DNA from: Hygrophila difformis
Taxonomy: Eukaryota; Streptophyta; Magnoliopsida; Lamiales; Acanthaceae
DNA length: 64,000 nucleotides
Reading direction: 5' to 3'
NCBI GenBank assembly: GCA_030278955.1
Contig: JAOANR010000015.1
Span: 16,911,917-16,975,916 of the forward strand
Position numbers and translations under genes: made by a program. The notes beneath the pieces are model-generated. The model searched no databases, had not been told where the DNA came from, and saw nothing but the letters and a program-made list of their open reading frames with translations. Shown in pieces: positions 41,779 to 51,779 of the stretch; the stretch's first letter is position 1; every line of letters starts with the position of its first letter.

Positions 41779-43878
41779 TGATGGGTTGATTTTTACCACT
41801 CATATTTTACCACAAGCGGATGGTTGTCATCAAGTAATAAAAACCGGTGAATACCGGGTCGAACCCAAGGGAATTTCAGAATATTATTTCATTCCGGAGA
41901 ATATTTTAATTGTTTTAAGTTTATTTAATATATTTTATATTTTTAAAAAGATTTGTTTAATTCTAATGGTGATTAAATTAAAATAGTGACATTAAATTTA
42001 AAAATAAAGCAAGTTAAAATTTTAATTGATAAAAATACTAATGGGAGTTGCTTGTAATATTTTAAATATTGCCATCTTTATATAAAATAGAAATTGCATA
42101 TTAATTTAGCATTTTCCAATGTCTAAAAAGATCAATTTCTGAAAATTAATTATTTTATAAAGATTAAAAATATTATAATCTGCTAATAATCAAATTATGC
42201 TTAAACAGATTTCATGGAAGTTGGTTAAATTATCTAACATTCTGCAATCATTATTCTAGGCTTAAATTTGAGTCTTTCCCAAGCTTACAAATTTTCCTAT
42301 AGCAATTAAAGGGCACTTTTCATTTTCCAAATCATTGTGCACATGCCAGAATTCATTTATAATGTAATTTATTCCCAATTCCGGTACTAAAATATTAATT
42401 CTACTTTTTATCTCCCGATTTAGCAAAGCAGAAGTCACAGAATTGAATTCTAACATTTAATTATGCAGAACAGTGTAAATAATTTAACAATTATGGTAAA
42501 ATAATAGCAACACATGGTAAACTGGATTTAATTAATATTATTAAAATGCAGATAAATTAGAATTAATGCCAAATTACTAAAAATAGGGAATTAAGATTAA
42601 TCGATCATTTCAGGCTTTAGCAGATTAATAATTTTGATAGCAGATTTAGCAAAAACACAGAATATCGATTAATTTAATAGCATCTAACATATAATTCCAA
42701 TACAGATTCTAACATCATATCAGATTACTCCAATTTGATCGACCAAAAAGCAAACTAACAGCAAAATATGAATTTCACTTCTACCATTCATGCAGAATAG
42801 CGCTCAAACTAGATAATTCATAATCTGACATTTTAATCATAATTCCAGATTCCAATAGAAAACATCGACATATTATATTACTTCCATAAAAGATGAATTC
42901 GTACTTCAAAGTGATTCTGAACTCCCGTTCTAGAACACTTCTAACACGAACAATATAGAAATCCGTCTACAAAGTAAAAACATGATAGCAGATTACATTT
43001 AGAGGCAAATTCAGTTCATTACAAAGCAAGAAAAAGAAAGGCAACACCTATGATAAGAAGAACTCGATCAGAACATCATTCTGGCCAATTCCTCCGGCTT
43101 GATTTTGTGTTTCCGGCCTTCTTCTCCCATTAGCAGATGTTTACAGAGTGTTTCTATCGATGAATGGTAAGTCTGATCTCGAAAAATGAAGAAAAACGGT
43201 GTTTAAAACCGAGTTCGGGCGGTTAAGAAACTGCTCAACCGCGACGTCGGCGCATAAAATGGCGCTCGGAGAGGGTTTTAGGCGCCACCAAGCAGAACTG
43301 GCGCATACGCTGATTTTCCGAATTTTCCAAAATGGCGCAAAAAGTGGCGCTCCAAGGTGTTTTCAGGCGCCGCCAAGAAGAAGCGGCGCATTCTGACAAT
43401 TTCCTAAAATTTGACAATCGGCGCAAAAAGTGGCGCTGGAATGGCATTTTATGCGCCGCCAAGAAGAAATGGCGCATCCTGAAGCTTTTTTCATCCGAAA
43501 TTTCTCCAAGTGTTGAAGTGGCGCATAAAATGGCGCTGGAGAGCATTTTTATGCGCCGCCATGCTGATGTGGCGCATTCTGGAGCCTTCCAGTGTTGAAA
43601 ATTCCGAATTTTGCATCCTTTGACCTCCGAACATCTTCTTTCTTCATTTTAATGCCTGAAACATCATTGCAATGTCTTAGAATTGCCAAAGTCTTATTAA
43701 AAAGCATAAAACAATGTAAATTGAGCTCAAATAAGCTCAAATTAAGCAGTCTTATTAATATTTACATATCACATGAAATGTACACTAAAAAGCAATAAAA
43801 TAGGATCTCATACATGCAATTTAGGTTCTTTTTATCATAATTCAAGCTTATTTAAATGTGGTTTCTCAGGGTGCATCA
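41779..43878 (-). repeat. 3' LTR of the Athila element
   Basis: 2100 bp, the same length as the 5' LTR and identical to it wherever I compared except two substitutions. It includes a four-unit GGCGC array at 43232-43580. The rest is AT-rich; short ORFs inside are not supported as genes. Confidence 0.95.
43232..43580. repeat. GGCGC/GCGCC hairpin array in the 3' LTR (4 units)
   Basis: Four units of about 85 bp, each with four boxes in the order GGCGC, GGCGC, GCGCC, GGCGC (for example GGCGCAAAAAGTGGCGCT, then TTTTATGCGCCGCCAAG, then AATGGCGCATC). Box 3 is inverted relative to boxes 2 and 4, so each unit can fold into two alternative hairpins. Confidence 0.9.
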
Positions 43879-43893
43879 ACATCCTCACACTTA
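43879..43893 (-). other. Polypurine tract of the Athila element
   Basis: Minus-strand TAAGTGTGAGGATGT lies immediately before the 3' LTR. Confidence 0.85.
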
Positions 43894-45313
43894 AATATTG
43901 CTCGTCCCTTGAGCAATGAGATCAACTAGCACATCAACTTGCCAATCAAGATAATAAAGATAAAGTCTTTATAGTTCTGCCAAATCATAGATTTCAACAA
44001 TAAAATGAGATAAGAGGGTTCAAAGTTTAATGTACTAGAACTAGGCAAATTGGTATGCATCAGCGATTAGAACCAGATATCCAAAGCATTTACAATACAG
44101 AAAACAGATTAATTATACCTAGCACTCAATATGGGAAAGCGAATAATGTAAATATGCTTTTCTTTTCCAGTCTTTAAATATGCTCAATCTATGGCTAGGT
44201 TTCACTATATTCTAGACACTTTGGCTGAGTTGTAGACGGTTGAATTCCAAAAGCTACTCGTGTCACCGAATATGTGCCAGTCATCCAGTCAAGAGTTTAT
44301 GAAAATTTATTTAATCACCCTGTTTTTCTCTTCTCTTTTTTTTTTTTTTTTAATCTTGCATTCTTTAATTTTCTTTTATTTTTCTTTTTGCAAGATCATT
44401 TATTTTGTTTTATTTTTCGATACAGGGCTCTTACTCTGACTTTATTTTAATTAAGCATTTAAAAAGACTTAGAACGAGCATATTTGTTTATAAATAATGA
44501 TAACTCTCCACATTTTAAATAACTAGTCTAATTAATCAAAAAGCTTTCTGCAAGGCAAATAGAATTGTCATCAATAGCCCAAACAACTTGCATAACAATT
44601 TGACAAAGTCTAGAACTTTAAACTAAGAAACCTAACACTCATTAAATTGTAAAATCGGATTAGAGCAGAACATTTAGACTTATTTGGATTTTCTCCAGAT
44701 TGGCATTGATGTGATAATCTCTAAATAATAACACCACTGGGAAAACACAATTTAAATTAAACATAATCAAAACATCCTAATCATGCACGTACTACTTTAT
44801 TCAAAACATAATAGAAATTAAAATAAACTAATTAAGCTCTTACCAACATACTTCATGCAAATCAATAATGTATAACATGAAAAGATCACACCTGGAGTAT
44901 GTAGATCCCTATAATTTCTTTTTACCAACATGGATGTTCCCTTTTTGCTTCTCCTTGGCATATCCTGCTTCTTTATATATTTATATGGTATTCACTTATA
45001 CAAAAGATAATTGTTAGAACTCATGGCAAATTATAAGTTGAAATAATTAAACCTCATCCATAATTTATTTAAATTCAGATTTTATTATTAAATTCCAGAT
45101 TTTTATTTATTTTGTAGGCACATTTGATCAATTAAACAATTATGGACAGATTTAATTAAAATATTAAATTTCATAAATTTACCAAAAGCAAAATACCACA
45201 AATTCTAGCAACTATTACATAAAGAAGCTAATTAAATAAGCAAAATAGCACCAAAATAATTCTAACTATTACAACTTAAACCAAAAAGGGAGCAATCCTA
45301 TCTAATCAAGAAT
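43894..45313. other. Non-coding 3' part of the Athila element
   Basis: Between the ORF A stop and the PPT. AT-rich with T/C-rich tracts (44328-44400) and no supported ORF. Long non-coding stretches before the 3' LTR are common in Athila elements. Confidence 0.7.
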
Positions 45314-46768
45314 CTAGATTTCTAAGGATCCATCCGAATCACCTACTTCATCTTCCCTAGGAACATCATCATCCTCTGTAGAGCTCGAACTAGTAGTAGG
45401 AGGAATATATCGATCACCTAGACTTTCAGTCATGAAGAATTCAAGCCTATTAGAAAGTTGTGAAATTTGTGCTCGTGTACTATCTTCCTTCCTCTTCATC
45501 TCCTCTCTAAGCTGATGAATCTCATAGGTCATCCTATTGATTGCGATCTCTGCAGGCTCTACCTTAGTACCAGATGTACTAGGTCTATCAGGATGACAAG
45601 TGGGTGTCCCACGGGATGTGGTAGGGTAGCCAAGCTCTGCACATCTTACTCCAGGCTTGTTATAGAAATTCTTGAAAGAGATAGGGGGCTTTGGCTTCAC
45701 ATTATGAGCATAGGCAGCCATATTCACTCCAGCTCTTTCACAAAGTGTCCAAATCAGTGCAGGAAATCCCAGCACAATCCGAGCAGTATCAGACGCCATT
45801 TTGTCCAGCTCATATGCTATCATCTCTCCAATATCAATAGGTAGCCCGTTCTTCACACAATACACAAAATAAAGATCCTCTGCACTCGGTTGTGAAGTGT
45901 GTGAAGTAGGGAATACCTTATGCTTGTAGAGCAGGTAGATCTGATAGAGCGGTGCAGCCATTAAAGTAGCTACAACATTCGCTTTCTTCTCTCCAATGTA
46001 GGCCACATTCTTTTGAGTTTCAAACATCTCTTTCAAAATTCTTTTCTCCAATTCGGGTCCTCCTTCCTCATCATAAACAGGATCATGAAAGTGCTTCTTC
46101 TTCGTAGCTGGGCAAGAAACATCCACAGTACCATAAAGTTCATTGATCACTGCAGGACCATATGGCACAGGCACTCCTCTAATCCATGAAGTGTAGTGAT
46201 CATACTGAGCATTGCACAAAAACTGTCTGGTAAGCTCCCAAGAATAAACTCCTTCCGGATGTGCAGCAAATTTCATCCATCCTCGACTCATGAGAGCATC
46301 ATGAACCGAAAATCTCTCCATGTCAGCTTCAGTGAACCCTTTGTCTGCAAAAATCCATCTATCCACCATATTCTGATAATAAGAATACGCAGTTTGATTG
46401 ATGAAAATGGCCGGATTGAAAACATCTCCTGTTAATTCTTCCAGAGGAGTAGTATCGTTCTTTCTATTGTGACTCTTCCTCTTGGTTTTAGATTCACGAG
46501 GAATTTCTGGTGAAATTTCCTCCGGGGATTCAGCGACATCTTCTTGCTGTGGATCATCCTCCGTTGGTTGAGCCGAATTGAAGGAAGTATCATCACCATT
46601 ATACGAGTCGGGAGCTACCAGATTGTTTACAAATTCATCTTCAGCTCCCACAGCAGCCGGCTCCAGAATGGGTTCATTAATTTCTGGTATCTGTGATGGG
46701 GCAGGCTCTGTGGTTTTCAATTTCTTTCCACCCTTGTTTCTTGGGTTATTCTTTCTCTTTGGTCTCAT
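45314..46768 (-). CDS. Athila ORF A, env-position protein (484 aa), paralogue of ORF B
   Basis: The ATG at 46768 sits in a strong context (GCCACCATGAG) and the frame is open to 45314. A Lys/Arg-rich N-terminus (MRPKRKNNPRNKGGKK) is followed by an acidic, Pro-rich stretch. The core, about residues 115-385, has SRGWMKFAAHPEGVYSWELT and INELYGTVDV. It resembles the 'putative plant transposon protein' family found in Athila-type elements (from memory, Pfam Transposase_32). A possible coiled coil (EIHQLREEMKRKEDSTRAQ) leads to LEFFMTESLGDRYIPP and an acidic tail. I see no signal peptide or membrane helix, so an envelope role is unsupported; the basic N-terminus could direct it to the nucleus. Function is unknown. 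The match to ORF B runs over nearly the full length. Confidence 0.88.
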   Translation of the reverse strand: MRPKRKNNPRNKGGKKLKTTEPAPSQIPEINEPILEPAAVGAEDEFVNNLVAPDSYNGDDTSFNSAQPTEDDPQQEDVAESPEEISPEIPRESKTKRKSHNRKNDTTPLEELTGDVFNPAIFINQTAYSYYQNMVDRWIFADKGFTEADMERFSVHDALMSRGWMKFAAHPEGVYSWELTRQFLCNAQYDHYTSWIRGVPVPYGPAVINELYGTVDVSCPATKKKHFHDPVYDEEGGPELEKRILKEMFETQKNVAYIGEKKANVVATLMAAPLYQIYLLYKHKVFPTSHTSQPSAEDLYFVYCVKNGLPIDIGEMIAYELDKMASDTARIVLGFPALIWTLCERAGVNMAAYAHNVKPKPPISFKNFYNKPGVRCAELGYPTTSRGTPTCHPDRPSTSGTKVEPAEIAINRMTYEIHQLREEMKRKEDSTRAQISQLSNRLEFFMTESLGDRYIPPTTSSSSTEDDDVPREDEVGDSDGSLEI

Positions 46769-47044
46769 GGTGGCAGAATTTTAGGAAGAAAGGATTGGGA
46801 TTGGAAAGCTAATTAAACTGGAAGAAGAGAAAAATTGACAGATTTGGGATTGAATGTGTGACCGATCGGTCATACCCTTTTTAAAGAGGTGAAATCTTGA
46901 TTTTGTTGAGATATGGCGGTATTGATTTAATCAAGATCCAAATATACACTAAACATATGATTTAGAGTGAGTATAATGCTGTTTAGGATCCCAAAAATCG
47001 AATAGATATGATTTGGATTTCCTGGATTCGCGAATTTTTGAAGG

Positions 47045-47392
47045 ATTTGCGTCGATGGCGCAAAAAGTGGCGCATAAGGTCACTTTCAGGCGCCACCAAG
47101 CACAACTGGCGCATTTTAAAAATAATATAAATTTTAAAAATTAAAATGGCGCAAAAATTGGCGCTGGGAGGGGGTTTTATGCGCCACATAGAAGGAGTGG
47201 CGCATCCTGAAGCCAACTTGGAAAAACTTTAATTCAGTGGCGCAAAAAGTGGCGCAGAAAGGCAGATTTATGCGCCATCAAGCATGTGTGGCGCATTTTG
47301 GAAAAACTTAGAAAAATTTCTAAGTCTTTTGGCGCATAAAATGGCGCTCAAGGGTATTTTTAGGCGCCACTATGCCTAAATGGCGCATTCTG
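47045..47392. repeat. GGCGC/GCGCC hairpin array ahead of ORF A (4 units)
   Basis: Four units of the same four-box design as in the LTR (for example GGCGCAAAAAGTGGCGC, then TTTCAGGCGCCACCAAG, then AACTGGCGCATT). It lies between ORF B (ends 47839) and ORF A (starts 46768), about 280 bp upstream of the ORF A start. Flanking sequence is not obviously LTR-derived. Confidence 0.9.
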
Positions 47393-47838
47393 TGTCAATT
47401 CGAGCAGAATGTGTTTTTCCTAAGTTCTTCCCCATGATGTCCAAAATCTCCAAATCACTCAACAATACCAATTTCACTTCATTTACACCTCAATCTAGTT
47501 CAAATAAACTTCATTGATCTTTAACCAGTTCAAAACACTCAATTAAGCATGTTATTGGTAAGAGCTACTTTATTGAATTAAAAGCAACTAAAAACCTTAA
47601 AATTCATTTAAACTCCATCTACTACTCTATAAAATTACAAAAACATGGATAATAGAAATAACAAGTCTAAAATAGCAAAAGTACTAAAATAAAATAGAGT
47701 TAGGACAATTACAATCCAAATGTAAATACTGAAATGTAGCAAAATAAACTCAGAAGCGCAATAGAGTCGAATACATAGGCCTATCAATACATGTCATCTA
47801 TAATAATCATAAGCCTATCTATCGCTCATCTCTCTCAG

Positions 47839-49761
47839 TCAGTCGGAGTCCTCAGAATCATCATCATCGTTGTCACCCACTTCTTCAGACCCATCTCCAG
47901 CATCAGCATCTTCAGCATCCTCATCGCTACCATCGCTACCATCTCCAGACCCCACGTAGTCCTCATCATCATCGTCCTCAGAAGGTGTCTGAGGAGCGAC
48001 ATACCGCTGTCCTAAGCTCTGGGACATAAAATACTCAAGTCTGGCTGCATGATACGCTTGGGCTCGGGCATTCTTTTCAATCTGATCGCTCAAGAAGTTT
48101 TGTCTCTGAGCTACCAACCTCATTCGTTCATCCATAGTATTCATCCAGTTTTGCTGGTTGGTCATCATCGTCTGCTGATCAATCCTCAATGCCCTGGCCC
48201 AATCCGGCTCTCCCGGATACTGCTGATGTGACTGCTGCGACTGCTGTGGCTGAGCTCTGCCACGTCCTCTACCTCGACCTCTACCACCTCGTGTACCCCG
48301 GGTGGACTGTGAAGGAGCCTCAGAATGCTCCTGGCTAGCATGTGAAGGTGCAGGTGGTGGTGACTGCCTGGGTAACTCCCTCGGTAGTATCATGGGCTTG
48401 CATCTAATCCCAGGCAGCTTGAAGTTTCTCTTCCCAAAGGGAATAGGGGGCCTCATCCTCCAGTCTCTGTCAAACTGCCCCATATCCACCCCTGCCTGTG
48501 CACACAGCTGCCATATCAAACTGGGAAACATGAGAGCAGATCTCTTAGACACCCCTGGTGTCTGTCTCAACTCCAATGCAATAAGCTCTCCCATGTTAAC
48601 CGGGCTCCCCACCTTGATGCAATATGGGACGTACATATCCACAGCAGTAGGTCCAGAGGTGTGAGTCGAAGGACTCAGTCTAGATCTGTAGAACATGAGC
48701 AGCTGATACATGGGTGCATCCATATCAGGCCCATGTAACCTACTCATGTCATCGTCATCATAGGTGAGGACATCCTCCTGACCCTCAAACATAGACATCA
48801 AGACCAGCTTCTTGATCTCCTCCCTATCATCAGCCCTCATAACTGGCTCCCAAAAATCCCTGCCGTAAGGCACATCCACTACTCCGAAAAACTGGTTGAT
48901 GTGCTGAGGAGTGATGGGTACTCTAACCCCGAAAATCCACGAATCCTCCTCCTCAGCGTTGGCTAGAAACAGTCTAGTCAACTCCCATGAATATGTCCCG
49001 GCTGGATGTCTAACAAATCTCTCCCAACCTCTGGATCTGATAGCATCACGGAGTAGGGGGTGCTGCAGATCTCTGTCTGAAAATCCTCTATCGGCAATGA
49101 TCCTCTTCTTGTGGAACCTTTTGTATAATTCATAGGCTCTAGCACTCCTAAACACAGTGGCATCAAATATGCCCGGACTGACATAATGCAACTCGGGGAC
49201 ATAGGCTCTCGGATCCTGCTTTTTCGGTCCTCCCCTATCCTCCTGCTCCTCCTGATCAACCTCCTCCTCATCGTCCTCTCCTCCTACAGCCTCAGGGACA
49301 GGCTCCTGTATAACTAATGCTGCAGATCTCCCCCTCCTAGGTCGAGAGGAAGTAGAAGTAGTAGCGGGTGCCTTCCCCCGAGAGGCTCTAGTGGGGGCCT
49401 GTGAATGATCCGATGCCTCAGGCTGAGGCTGATCGGGCTGGTCAGGCTGATCAGGCTGATTGACCTCCTGATGGTCATCAGCGGGTACTGTAGTGTGTCT
49501 AGAAGATGCACCGCTCTTGGACTTACTCTTCCTAAAATAGGAGAGAAGTCCTTTGGACTTAGAGGCACCTCCTGATCCTTGGGGCTGATCCATCTGTGTC
49601 GAATTTTTAGTGCGGAGTCTGCGATTTTCAAAAACATGCTCATCAGGAATAGGAGTAGGAACGCTATCCGGTGACTGTGGATCATAAATCCCCAATCTCC
49701 CCTCGGGCATCGGTATATACCTATAACCCGATTTCTTAGGGAGATTTGGAGGATTATACAT
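47839..49761 (-). CDS. Athila ORF B, env-position protein (640 aa)
   Basis: The ATG at 49761 lies 11 bp after an acceptor-like sequence, TTTTTGTACAATCAG. The N-terminus is Pro/Ser-rich, with a DQPDQPDQPQ repeat and a basic patch (SSRPRRGRSAA). The core, about residues 195-470, has SRGWERFVRHPAGTYSWELT, INQFFGVVDVPYG and MFPSLIWQLCAQAGVDMG, matching ORF A block by block. Next comes an RGRGRGRGR stretch that could bind RNA, a Gln-rich segment, a probable coiled coil, the shared LEYFMSQSLGQRYVAP block and a very acidic Asp/Glu tail. No signal peptide or membrane segment is seen. Same family as ORF A (putative plant transposon protein). Function unknown; frame intact. Confidence 0.88.
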   Translation of the reverse strand: MYNPPNLPKKSGYRYIPMPEGRLGIYDPQSPDSVPTPIPDEHVFENRRLRTKNSTQMDQPQGSGGASKSKGLLSYFRKSKSKSGASSRHTTVPADDHQEVNQPDQPDQPDQPQPEASDHSQAPTRASRGKAPATTSTSSRPRRGRSAALVIQEPVPEAVGGEDDEEEVDQEEQEDRGGPKKQDPRAYVPELHYVSPGIFDATVFRSARAYELYKRFHKKRIIADRGFSDRDLQHPLLRDAIRSRGWERFVRHPAGTYSWELTRLFLANAEEEDSWIFGVRVPITPQHINQFFGVVDVPYGRDFWEPVMRADDREEIKKLVLMSMFEGQEDVLTYDDDDMSRLHGPDMDAPMYQLLMFYRSRLSPSTHTSGPTAVDMYVPYCIKVGSPVNMGELIALELRQTPGVSKRSALMFPSLIWQLCAQAGVDMGQFDRDWRMRPPIPFGKRNFKLPGIRCKPMILPRELPRQSPPPAPSHASQEHSEAPSQSTRGTRGGRGRGRGRGRAQPQQSQQSHQQYPGEPDWARALRIDQQTMMTNQQNWMNTMDERMRLVAQRQNFLSDQIEKNARAQAYHAARLEYFMSQSLGQRYVAPQTPSEDDDDEDYVGSGDGSDGSDEDAEDADAGDGSEEVGDNDDDDSEDSD

Positions 49762-50927
49762 TATATTGGCACCTGATTGTACAAAAATGATGGGTTAGTA
49801 TCATATATATGCATTGCCTCCCATCCTCACACTTAAGTTTAAACCAAAGGTTTAACTTAAGTGTTAAGTATAAAGCAAACATATACATCAACCTAGAATG
49901 TGGGATTTATATGACTCAATGACCAAAATGTTGCATTTTAAGGTTCACAAATCCTAAACTTTGTTTAAAGAAATAATCCATTTTATCCCAAAGTTTAAAA
50001 TTTCACATTTAGGACAACTTTTTTAATAAAAACTCTCATTTTATTAAATTTCCAGATTTAATAAATAAAATAACCTAACTTAATAAACTAGTTTATCCTA
50101 AATGGTTTTAAATTAATATTTAAATCCATTCCAATTTATTTATAGGATAAATTAACCTATTTAAATTAACTAAATTACAAATAAGAGAGTTTTTATCAAA
50201 ACATGGTTTAATTAACTCACATTATGAAAAACATGGAATTTTTGACAAGAATATAACTTTATATTTTTAATATAGCTAAAATGACATATTCTAGTAGTGT
50301 TTCATCCATTCAATTAACCAAAAATGCCATTTTAAGTAATTTAAAAATAATTTTCAGATTTAAAATTTTCAAAAATTCCAACTTTTTAAGATTAATCCAA
50401 AAATTTCACATTATGCATTCCAACCATGTTCTACAACATTTTGTTCAAACTAGAATTTAAACAATCAAAAATTGAATTTTATCCCACATTCTACAAAAAC
50501 CCAAAATTCAAGTAACAATACCAATACCAAAATTAATGCATTCCAAAGCACTAAATTATGATAACAATTGAATTAGGATAGCCATTCTTACCTAGATTGA
50601 AGGATTTGAACACTTTGAAGAGGAATCCCCAAAATTGGAAAACTAGGGTTCTTGAACCCTAATTTGATTGAACAAACAAAAGTTGGGGTTTTTGGAATGA
50701 GAATTGACAATGTAGATGAGAATTGATAGGAAGAAACAAGAATTGGAAGAATTCTTACCAAAGTGGCGCGGATGGTGTCGCTTGGAAGATGAAAATGGCG
50801 CACGGTGGATGAAGAGGAAAAGAAAGGGGTGCTCTCGGTTGATTTTTTTCGAATGAGAAGGGAGAATAGAATTTTTGGGATTAAATCCCGTTTTTGGAAC
50901 CGGGTCAGGCGCCCCAAACCCGCTAAT
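49762..50927 (-). other. Leader between array 3 and ORF B, with splice-like sites
   Basis: No supported ORF. The minus strand has donor-like CTAG/GTAAGAATGG at about 50593-50584 and acceptor-like ACAATCAG/GTG at about 49773, just before ORF B. Together they would remove about 0.8 kb. A second donor-like GTAAGAATTC occurs at about 50759-50750. This fits a spliced subgenomic RNA for ORF B but is inferred. Confidence 0.4.
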
Positions 50928-51265
50928 CGGCGCCAAAAATGGCGCTTGGAGAGTGTTTTATGCGCCACTCAGTACAAGTGGCGCCTAGGTTTTTTTCCAA
51001 AAATTCCCAAGTCTAAAAATGGCGCAACCAATGGCGCTCCGGAGTGATTTTATGCGCCACCAAGAAGAAGTGGCGCATAACCTGACTTCAATTTTCTCCA
51101 AGTTTAAAAGTGGCGCAATTTTTGGCGCTAGGGAGCAGTTTTATGCGCCACAAAGCATATGTGGCGCAAAAACTGACTTAAAATTTTTCCAAGGTTGAAA
51201 TTGGTGCATAAAATGGCGCCTGAGCTTGGTTTTGGGCGCCACCATGAAGGTGTGGCGCCTAAACT
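50928..51265. repeat. GGCGC/GCGCC hairpin array ahead of ORF B (4 units)
   Basis: Four units of the four-box design (for example GGCGCAACCAATGGCGCTCC, then TTTTATGCGCCACCAAG, then AGTGGCGCATAA). It lies between the integrase end (51780) and ORF B. Additional single GGCGC words occur near 50765 and 50798. Confidence 0.9.
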
Positions 51266-51270
51266 GAGCC

Positions 51271-51779
51271 TGTGACACTCGAAATTCAGTTCAAATTCAA
51301 CCAAAATGATAGTCAATACACTCCCTAAGGTTAGCAAGTCAGATTTAGCATAAATAGGCTCCTCAAATCATTCCGGATCATAATTCTCCTCAATTAAATC
51401 AACTAGTCCATATAGATCCTCCTACTTAACTCATCACCGAGTCAAAAATGCACAATTCAAAATCAATTCTCCAAGCACACATGAATCCATAATTTCTCAA
51501 CATTTTGCTACTTGTTCCAATTCAAAAGCAATGTCCTACTCAATTTATTAAAACACATGCAATCAACATAGTATAATATTCAAACAACATAATTAAACTA
51601 AGAGCACATTTAAACTAGATTAGAACAAAAATAGTAAAACATATAAAAGCACATAAGCAATAAAATGCTAAATATTGTTGTCCTTTTCTTCATTTTATAA
51701 TTTTTATGGGTTTTCATAATTATAATAAATAAGACTAAACATAAGTAAAAATGCAAAGCAATTACTTCAATAAACAAAT
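51271..51779. other. Non-coding spacer after Athila integrase
   Basis: AT-rich sequence between the pol stop and array 3; no ORF or motif that I can support. Confidence 0.6.

Noticed and set aside
45314..49761. Calling ORF A and ORF B envelope glycoproteins
   Set aside because: They sit in the env position, but no signal peptide, transmembrane helix or Cys pattern is visible, so position alone is not sufficient.
50588..50968. 126-aa minus ORF next to array 3, and the 103-aa ORFs at 43235-43546 and 58988-59299
   Set aside because: Their peptides follow the GGCGC boxes (RHFLRR, FCAIL) and change frame between units, so they are array translation, not selected proteins.
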